Shown: piece by piece, positions 6,454 through 10,835 of the stretch | How positions within the stretch are numbered: the first letter of the stretch is position 1 | Layout of the letters: each line of letters starts with the position of its first letter | Source of the DNA: Actinomycetales bacterium | GTDB taxonomy: Bacteria; Actinomycetota; Actinomycetes; Actinomycetales; Cellulomonadaceae | Assembly (NCBI GenBank): GCA_012514835.1 | Contig: JAAYZM010000399.1 | Span: 1 to 10,835 of the forward strand | DNA length: 10,835 bases | Direction: 5' to 3' | The notes under the pieces: model-generated | The model's input: only the letters and a program-made list of their open reading frames with translations | Told to the model about the DNA's origin: nothing | Database searches by the model: none | Position numbers and translations under genes: made by a program

Positions 6454-7183
6454 GGAGCTTGCCCCACCTTTCGCAGGCGCGGAGGTGTCCAACGACGGCG
6501 CCCCCCGCGAGCTGCACCGCCCCACGCAGTCCCTCGTCGAGCTCGACCTCGACCGCGCGACGAGGCGCGGCTACCCCGAGGCGGTGCTCGCGGGCTCGAA
6601 GACGCTCGACCAGCTCCTCCACATCGCCCACGAGGTGGTCGAACGCGACGCTCCCACGCTGTTCACGCGGGTACGCCCCGAGCACGTCGAGCCGTTGCGC
6701 GCCGCGCTCCCGGGCGCGCTCCTCGACGCGGACGCCTCGCTGCTCGCGTGGCCCGGCGAACCCCCGACGCCCACGGGCGGCAAGGTCGTGGTCCTCGCGG
6801 CGGGCACCTCGGACGTCCCTGTGGCGAGCGAGGCGGCCACGACGGCGCGCCACCTGGGGCGCGAGGTCGAGCTGGTGGTGGACGTCGGGGTCGCGGGCCT
6901 GCACCGCATGCTGGGTCGGCTCGAGCTGATCCGCTCGGCGCGCGCGATCGTGGTGGTCGCGGGCATGGACGGCGCGCTGCCCGGAGTGGTCGCGGGCCTC
7001 GTGCCCGCTCCCGTGGTGGCCGTGCCGACCTCGGTGGGCTACGGCGCGGCGTTCGAGGGCCTCGCCCCGCTGCTGACGATGCTCAACGCGTGCGCGCCCG
7101 GCGTGGCCGTGGTCAACATCGACAACGGGTACGGCGCGGGACACCTCGCCGCGCAGATCGCCGCGCCCCGTCCCGAGAACTGA
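6446..7183 (+). CDS. larB: Nickel-pincer cofactor biosynthesis carboxylase, LarB
   Basis: LarB carboxylates the nicotinate ring of nicotinic acid adenine dinucleotide and releases AMP, giving pyridinium-3,5-biscarboxylate mononucleotide, the substrate of LarE. The GTG at 6446 has GGAGG (6435-6439) 6 nt upstream and overlaps the larE stop. The product has 245 residues, the usual family length. The N-terminal part carries 'DLDRATRRGYPEAVLAGSKT', a typical LarB opening, and the C-terminal half is the PurE/AIR-carboxylase-like domain: 'VVLAAGTSDVPVASEAA' (about 112-128), 'VDVGVAGLHRML', 'VVVAGMDGALPGVVAGL', 'VPTSVGYG' and 'NIDNGYGAGHLAA'. It is the second gene of a larEB pair. larC, the nickel-inserting third component, is not in the window, so it must lie elsewhere if the cofactor is made. 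Confidence 0.94.
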   Translation: MAEELAPPFAGAEVSNDGAPRELHRPTQSLVELDLDRATRRGYPEAVLAGSKTLDQLLHIAHEVVERDAPTLFTRVRPEHVEPLRAALPGALLDADASLLAWPGEPPTPTGGKVVVLAAGTSDVPVASEAATTARHLGREVELVVDVGVAGLHRMLGRLELIRSARAIVVVAGMDGALPGVVAGLVPAPVVAVPTSVGYGAAFEGLAPLLTMLNACAPGVAVVNIDNGYGAGHLAAQIAAPRPEN

Positions 7184-7215
7184 CCGAGACGCCCCCAGGG
7201 CCCAGGCGGACCGGT

Positions 7216-7221
7216 GATACT
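7216..7221 (+). promoter_or_regulatory. Candidate -10 element of a leaderless start
   Basis: GATACT lies 6 nt before the ATG at 7228 and no Shine-Dalgarno sequence precedes that ATG. A transcript starting at the usual distance would begin at or next to the A of the ATG, a leaderless arrangement common in actinobacteria. No convincing -35 hexamer is seen. Confidence 0.3.
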
Positions 7222-7227
7222 GGATCG

Positions 7228-8301
7228 ATGCCGCCCGAGGATCTCCCCGTCGAGAACCGCGGCGGCCTGCCCTCCTCCCCCACGGGACGCGTCCCCACGT
7301 GGGTGCAGGACGAGGCGTTCCGTGCGCAGACCACGGGTACCGTCCCGAACTACGGACCGTTCACGGAGTCGCTGCCCGGGAGCTCGGGCCCGGTGTACCT
7401 CGGCGGGACGGGCGACCCCGCGGGCCGCTACCTGCCTCCGGGTAGTTTCCCACCCGAGCCACCGCGCCGCTCGCTGGGAGCCCGCCTCGCGGGGATCGGG
7501 GTGGCGCTCGCGCTCGGTCTCGCCGCCGTGTTCGTCGCCCACGACCTCCTGACCACCACGCGTGTGCCCCCGGAGCTGCTCGTGCCCTACACCGAGCGCA
7601 CCGACCTGCCCCAGCCGCTCAGTGTCGCTCCCGCGCGCGATGTACCGACACCCTCTGCAGAGGAGCAGCCCTGGCCCCTGGACGTCCCGCCCAAGGTCGA
7701 GAAGACCAGCGACTCGTGGGCCTACATGCCGGAGGTGACCGTACGGGGCAGGAGCCAACCCGTGCTGTGGTCGCCGTGTCGCCCGATCCACTACGTGGTG
7801 AACACCGAGGGGGCTCCGGACGACTTCCTCGTCCGTGTCACCGAGGTCGCCGACGAGGTGTCCGCCGCGACGGGCCTCCAGCTCACGTACGACGGGACGA
7901 CGCACGAGCCACTGGACAGCGACCGTGAGCCGTACCTTCCCACGCTCTACGGTGACCGCTGGGCACCCGTGCTGATCGGCTGGGCGGACGAAGAGCAGAT
8001 TCCGGGCCTCGAGGGTGATGTCGGGGGCATGGCCTTCCCTCACTGGGAGCGTGACGCGTGGACCGACGTGATGCACACCGTCTCCGGCCAGGTGGCGCTC
8101 GATCTCGTGCTGCGCGAGCCACGGTGGCGGGACACGTGGGTGGGAGTCCTTCGCCACGAGCTCGCCCATATCGTCGGACTGGATCACATTGATGACGAGT
8201 CGCAGGTCATGTTCGAGCGCTCGGGCGTCCACGAGTTCCAGGACGGCGACCTCACCGGGCTGGCCGCTGTCGGCGCAGGTCCGTGCGCCCCTGGTCTGTA
8301 G
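7228..8301 (+). CDS. Membrane-anchored matrixin-like zinc metalloprotease
   Basis: A 357-residue single-pass protein. Residues 1-85 are Pro/Gly-rich, probably cytoplasmic and disordered. One hydrophobic segment (about 86-106, 'GARLAGIGVALALGLAAVFV') would place the rest outside the membrane, with arginines just before it fitting an N-in topology. The outer part has 'VLWSPCRPIHYVVN' (about 179-192), the usual first strand of actinobacterial matrixin-like domains, and the metzincin zinc motif HELAHIVGLDH at 310-320 (ligands His310, His314, His320; catalytic Glu311). A methionine at 328 may be the Met-turn. Two cysteines in this domain (184 and 353) could form a disulfide tying its ends. The ATG at 7228 has no ribosome site and may be leaderless. 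The peptidase class is read from the motif; the target is unknown, perhaps a cell-wall or secreted protein. Not obviously linked to larEB. Confidence 0.85.
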   Translation: MPPEDLPVENRGGLPSSPTGRVPTWVQDEAFRAQTTGTVPNYGPFTESLPGSSGPVYLGGTGDPAGRYLPPGSFPPEPPRRSLGARLAGIGVALALGLAAVFVAHDLLTTTRVPPELLVPYTERTDLPQPLSVAPARDVPTPSAEEQPWPLDVPPKVEKTSDSWAYMPEVTVRGRSQPVLWSPCRPIHYVVNTEGAPDDFLVRVTEVADEVSAATGLQLTYDGTTHEPLDSDREPYLPTLYGDRWAPVLIGWADEEQIPGLEGDVGGMAFPHWERDAWTDVMHTVSGQVALDLVLREPRWRDTWVGVLRHELAHIVGLDHIDDESQVMFERSGVHEFQDGDLTGLAAVGAGPCAPGL

Positions 8302-8339
8302 GGCTGCGGGGACCTTGCCCGACGGCGGATGATGGGTGG

Positions 8340-8543
8340 ATGAGCACCCCCGGTGAAGGCGTCGTCGCCCAGCTCGAGCGCTGGGAGACCAGCGGTGGGA
8401 CGTGGCGCGTGCTGTTCTCCACGCCCGGGCGCGCGACGGTGGCGCTGTGCCGCTGCGACGGCGGCGAGGAGGTCGACCGGGTCACGAGCGACGCGCCCGA
8501 GCTGATCGCCTACCTCGCGGGCCGCGAGTCGAGCACGGACTGA
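8340..8543 (+). CDS. Small protein of unknown function (67 aa)
   Basis: A 67-residue soluble protein starting at the ATG at 8340; an in-frame ATG at 8283 overlaps the metalloprotease gene and is less likely. I do not recognise the family with certainty. Seen: an N-terminal 'QLERWETSGGTWRVLF' strand pattern, a 'VALCRCDGGEEVDRVTS' segment with a Cys-x-Cys pair (about 36-38), then a helix ending 'ELIAYLAGRES'. The mix of short beta strands with a C-terminal helix resembles small conserved actinobacterial proteins that I recall only as hypotheticals. Codon bias matches the neighbours and the downstream hairpin ends the unit, supporting a real gene. No ribosome site is visible; a GATGAT hexamer (8328-8333) 6 nt before the ATG again fits a leaderless start. 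It follows the metalloprotease gene by 38 bp. Confidence 0.7.
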   Translation: MSTPGEGVVAQLERWETSGGTWRVLFSTPGRATVALCRCDGGEEVDRVTSDAPELIAYLAGRESSTD

Positions 8544-8560
8544 GCACCCTGACGAGAGCA

Positions 8561-8589
8561 GGGTCCGACGGCGGACCGCCGTCGGACCC
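8561..8589. terminator. GC-rich 12-bp hairpin between convergent genes
   Basis: A perfect inverted repeat, GGGTCCGACGGC paired with GCCGTCGGACCC, with a 5-nt GGACC loop. It sits in the 54-bp gap between the small plus-strand gene and the minus-strand dehydrogenase. There is no T tract on either side, as is common for terminator hairpins in high-GC actinobacteria. It is symmetric and could serve both directions. Confidence 0.7.
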
Positions 8590-8597
8590 CGTCCGCA

Positions 8598-9548
8598 CTA
8601 CTCCTGGATGCGCGCGACCAGCCGACCCCGGACCTCGCCGCGACGCAGCTTCTCGATCCCCTCGGGGATGTCCTCGAAGCCGATCACGGTGTGCTGCGGC
8701 GCGACCTCGCCGGAGGCGAACAGCTCGTAGCACGCGGCGACGTCCTCAAGGGTGCCGCCGTTCGAGCCGTACACGTCGAGCTCGGACAGGATCATGTCCA
8801 TCGTGTCGAGCGTGAACTGGAGCTTGCCCATCCCCACGAGCACGGCGCGGCCGTTGCGGCGCAGCGCCTTGGTCGCGGCGGCCATGGTGTCGAAGCCCGC
8901 GAAGTCGACCACGAGGTCGAAGTCCTGGCCGACCCACGCGGAGGCGTCCTTGACGACGTCCACGGCACCGATCTGCCGCGCGAGCTCCCACGCCTCCTCG
9001 TTGACCTCGGCGACGTGCACCTCGGCGCCCTTGACCACGGCGATGCGCGCACCGACCTGGCCCAGCCCACCGAGCCCGATGATGCCGACCTTCTGACCGG
9101 CCTCGAGCCCGCCGCGCGTGACGACGGCGTGGTAGGAGGTCATGCCCGCGTCCGTGCCCATCGCGGCGAGCTCGAAGCTCAGCGCGTCCGGCATGCGCAC
9201 GAGGTCACCCTCGTGGACCCGGTGCTGGAACGTGAAGCCGCCGTCACGCCCGTACCCGGGTGCGACGCCGCTGGCCCCCGTGGGGCACACGCCCACGCGG
9301 TCCCCGACCTGCCACTGCGTGACACCCTCACCCACGGCGCGCACCACGCCGGCCACCTCGTGACCCATCGTCACGGGGCGCACGGGGATGGTCGCGAGCC
9401 AGCCCGGGTCGTCGAGCACGCCGACGTCGGAGTGGCACAGGCCCGCGGCCTTGATGTCGAGCACGACCTCGCCGGGCCCAGGGGTCGGTTCGGGGATCTC
9501 GTTGAGCGCGAGGGGTTCGTGCGTGTTCGTGAACTGCCAGGCCTTCAT
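8598..9548 (-). CDS. Medium-chain alcohol dehydrogenase-like oxidoreductase without the structural-zinc lobe
   Basis: A 316-residue medium-chain dehydrogenase, likely NAD(P)H-linked oxidation or reduction of an alcohol/aldehyde pair, cytoplasmic. The ATG at 9548 has GGAGG 5 nt upstream on the minus strand. The GroES-like catalytic domain shows 'AAGLCHSDVGVL' (Cys38) and 'TMGHEVAGVV' (His63, Glu64); the Rossmann domain shows 'GIIGLGGLGQVGA' (glycines 158-163). Two departures from classical AdhP-type enzymes: the four-cysteine structural-zinc loop expected after 'GDRVGV' is replaced by the short 'CPTGASGVAPGYGRDGGF' stretch, explaining a length some 25-30 residues under the usual value, and the third catalytic-zinc ligand, normally Cys before 'G-x-T-x-Y', reads Asp133 ('GTDAGMTSYHA'). 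Zinc binding by Cys/His/Asp is possible but unproven. It is divergent from the Rho_N gene and converges with the 67-aa gene. Substrate not predictable. Confidence 0.88.
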   Translation of the reverse strand: MKAWQFTNTHEPLALNEIPEPTPGPGEVVLDIKAAGLCHSDVGVLDDPGWLATIPVRPVTMGHEVAGVVRAVGEGVTQWQVGDRVGVCPTGASGVAPGYGRDGGFTFQHRVHEGDLVRMPDALSFELAAMGTDAGMTSYHAVVTRGGLEAGQKVGIIGLGGLGQVGARIAVVKGAEVHVAEVNEEAWELARQIGAVDVVKDASAWVGQDFDLVVDFAGFDTMAAATKALRRNGRAVLVGMGKLQFTLDTMDMILSELDVYGSNGGTLEDVAACYELFASGEVAPQHTVIGFEDIPEGIEKLRRGEVRGRLVARIQE

Positions 9549-9690
9549 CTCAGCCTCCAGGTCGAGGGGTCTCCGGGCCTTCGCGCGGTTCCCTCGCCGC
9601 TGCTGGTGGCCCCGTGGAGCTTGTCTCGATTCTCCCGTCGCCCGCCGGGGCTTTCCTGGGACCGAGGGCCTCTCCGGTCGCGCTCCGGTG

Positions 9691-9703
9691 CTGTGCGGCA
9701 CAG
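9691..9703. promoter_or_regulatory. Short perfect palindrome upstream of the Rho_N gene
   Basis: CTGTGC-G-GCACAG is an exact 13-bp inverted repeat, 25 bp upstream of the ATG at 9729 in the 180-bp divergent gap. The rest of the gap (9549-9690) holds the dehydrogenase ribosome site and no promoter I can support. It could be a repressor site or a short leader hairpin; length alone makes chance quite possible. Confidence 0.25.
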
Positions 9704-9728
9704 ACTCGAAGGGACGGAAGGAGACGCC

Positions 9729-9998
9729 ATGCCACGGCGAGACCCCGGACCGAGCGTCAAGGATCCCGAGCTCTACGAAGCGCTGCGGGACGACGGCGCG
9801 TCGAAGCAGAAGGCCGCGCGCATCGCGAACGCGGCCGCCAAGACGTCCCGCTCCGCGGTGGGGCGCAAGGGCGGCAAGGCGGGCGACTACGAGGACTGGA
9901 CGGTCGACGAGCTGCGCGAGCGGGCCCGCGAGATCGGCATCGAGGGTCGGTCCTCGATGCGCAAGGCGGAGCTCGTCGACGCGCTGCGTAGCTCATGA
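9729..9998 (+). CDS. Small Rho_N (SAP-like) domain protein
   Basis: An 89-residue, highly charged protein. The ATG at 9729 follows AAGGAG (9718-9723) by 5 nt. The N-terminal half, 'VKDPELYEALRDDGASKQKAARIANA', matches a pattern I know from small actinobacterial proteins annotated as DUF7218 or Rho-N-containing. A basic linker ('GRKGGKAGDY') leads to the C-terminal 'WTVDELRERAREIGIEGRSSMRKAELVDALR' unit (about 54-86), a helix-extended-helix Rho_N/SAP fold that usually binds nucleic acid. It is far too short to be Rho itself. The function is unknown; binding of DNA or RNA is inferred from the fold. The gap to the FAD oxidoreductase gene is 13 bp, so the two are probably co-transcribed, although no functional link is evident. 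Confidence 0.85.
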   Translation: MPRRDPGPSVKDPELYEALRDDGASKQKAARIANAAAKTSRSAVGRKGGKAGDYEDWTVDELRERAREIGIEGRSSMRKAELVDALRSS

Positions 9999-10011
9999 GG
10001 GAGCGCAGCTC

Positions 10012-10835
10012 ATGACGGGCAGAGGCGTCGCGGAGCAGCCGTCGCTGTGGGACTCGACGCTGCCGCGTCACGACTTCTCGACCACGCCCCTGGTGGGCCG
10101 GTACGACGTCGCGATCGTGGGGGCGGGGCTCGTGGGGCTCGCGACGGCGATCGAGCTGGCCGAGCGCGGCGCGAGCGTCGTGGTGCTCGAGGCACGCCAC
10201 GTCGGTGCGGGGGCGAGCGGGCGGACGACGGCGAAGGTGACCCTCCTGCAGGGCACGCGGCTGTCCGGGCTGCTCGACCGGCACGGTGACGAGCTTGCGG
10301 CGCAGTACCTCGCGGGCAACCGGGCGGGCCAGGAGTGGGTGGCCCGCAGGGCCGCCGCGCTCGGCGTCGAGGTCCAGCACCGCGCGGCCGTCACCTACGC
10401 ATCCACCCGCGAGGACCTCGACGCCGTCGTCGCGGAGCGGGACGCGGCGGCGCGCCTGGGCCTCGCGGTGCGCGAGCGCTCCACGGGAGACGAACCCTTC
10501 CCGCTCGTGGGCGCCGTCGAGCTCGACGAACAGCTCCAGCTCGACCCGCGCGCGTTCCTCGAGGCTCTCGCCGGGCACGCCGTGGCGCGCGGCGTCACGA
10601 TCCGCACGGGTGCGCGCGTCACCGACGTCCACGGGGACGACGACGGCGTGGTCACGACGGCCGGCACGGTGCACGCGGCCCACGTGGTGCTCGCGACGAG
10701 CAGCCCGATCTCCGACCGCGGCGGCTTCTTCGCACGGCTCGAGCCGCAGCGCTCCTACCTCACGTCCTACACCGGCGAGGGCCCGTTCCCGCAAGGCATG
10801 TACCTCTCGGCGGGCTCACCGACGCGCTCGCTGCG
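10012..10835 (+). CDS. FAD-dependent oxidoreductase (DAO-like), N-terminal part, cut by window end
   Basis: The frame opens at the ATG at 10012, with AGGGAG (9998-10003) 8 nt upstream, and stays open to the last base: 274 residues of an enzyme that should be longer. The FAD-binding Rossmann motif is 'DVAIVGAGLVGLATAIELAERGASVVVLEA' (about 32-61: GxGxxG, then the ribose-binding Glu60). Next comes 'VGAGASGRTTAKVTLLQG', a second FAD contact typical of the group whose members often end in a Rieske [2Fe-2S] domain (YhfW-like), and 'LATSSPISDR' near 225-234. The N-terminal 'SLWDSTLP' also resembles that group. The Rieske part, if present, lies beyond the window, so this assignment is provisional. 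Substrate unknown. It follows the Rho_N gene by 13 bp. Confidence 0.85.
   Translation, partial: MTGRGVAEQPSLWDSTLPRHDFSTTPLVGRYDVAIVGAGLVGLATAIELAERGASVVVLEARHVGAGASGRTTAKVTLLQGTRLSGLLDRHGDELAAQYLAGNRAGQEWVARRAAALGVEVQHRAAVTYASTREDLDAVVAERDAAARLGLAVRERSTGDEPFPLVGAVELDEQLQLDPRAFLEALAGHAVARGVTIRTGARVTDVHGDDDGVVTTAGTVHAAHVVLATSSPISDRGGFFARLEPQRSYLTSYTGEGPFPQGMYLSAGSPTRSL

Noticed and set aside
8691..9728. Long plus-strand frame upstream of the Rho_N protein as part of that gene
   Set aside because: It is antisense to the dehydrogenase and low-complexity; the ATG at 9729 has a good ribosome site and begins the recognisable protein.
9757..10794. Minus-strand frame of 345 codons opposite the FAD oxidoreductase
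   Set aside because: Arg/Ala-rich shadow; the plus strand carries a clear FAD-binding motif in a continuous frame.

Overview
The window is high-GC DNA with strong G/C bias at third codon positions. It has short intergenic gaps, AGGAGG-type ribosome sites mixed with likely leaderless starts, and actinobacterial families such as a membrane-anchored matrixin-like protein and a Rho_N/SAP-like small protein. This suggests an actinobacterium, probably of the order Micrococcales. The genus is not determinable from the sequence alone. There are ten protein-coding genes (two cut by the window edges), no rRNA or tRNA, no CRISPR array and no recognisable insertion sequence.

Left part (1-5358), sugar-acid catabolism. 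The 3' part of a gluconokinase-type FGGY kinase (plus strand) converges on, and overlaps, a LacI-family repressor gene (minus strand). Divergent from the repressor is a two-gene operon: uidA (beta-glucuronidase, GH2, clearly homologous to the E. coli enzyme) and uidB (GPH-family glucuronide:cation symporter). The 132-bp gap between repressor and uidA carries an imperfect 22-bp palindrome with a central CG, typical of LacI-family operators. It overlaps a plausible -35 element. The likely logic is that the repressor controls itself and uidAB, UidB imports glucuronides, and UidA hydrolyses them in the cytoplasm.

Middle (5359-7183). A 225-bp non-coding gap holds a C-rich tract and then a striking 68-nt hairpin. 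The hairpin is built from four copies of an 11-mer at an exact 19-bp period, two direct then two inverted. After it come larE and larB, overlapping by 8 bp, which encode two of the three enzymes that build the nickel-pincer nucleotide cofactor of lactate racemase and its relatives. larC and larA are not in the window.

Right part (7228-10835). Here lie a single-pass membrane protein with an extracytoplasmic HExxHxxGxxH metalloprotease domain and a 67-aa protein of unknown function. A GC-rich hairpin sits between convergent genes, followed by a minus-strand medium-chain dehydrogenase that lacks the structural-zinc lobe. Divergent from it are a small Rho_N-domain protein and the first two thirds or so of an FAD-dependent oxidoreductase that runs off the window.

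The most unusual element is the four-unit hairpin at 5417-5484. Most genes belong to known families.
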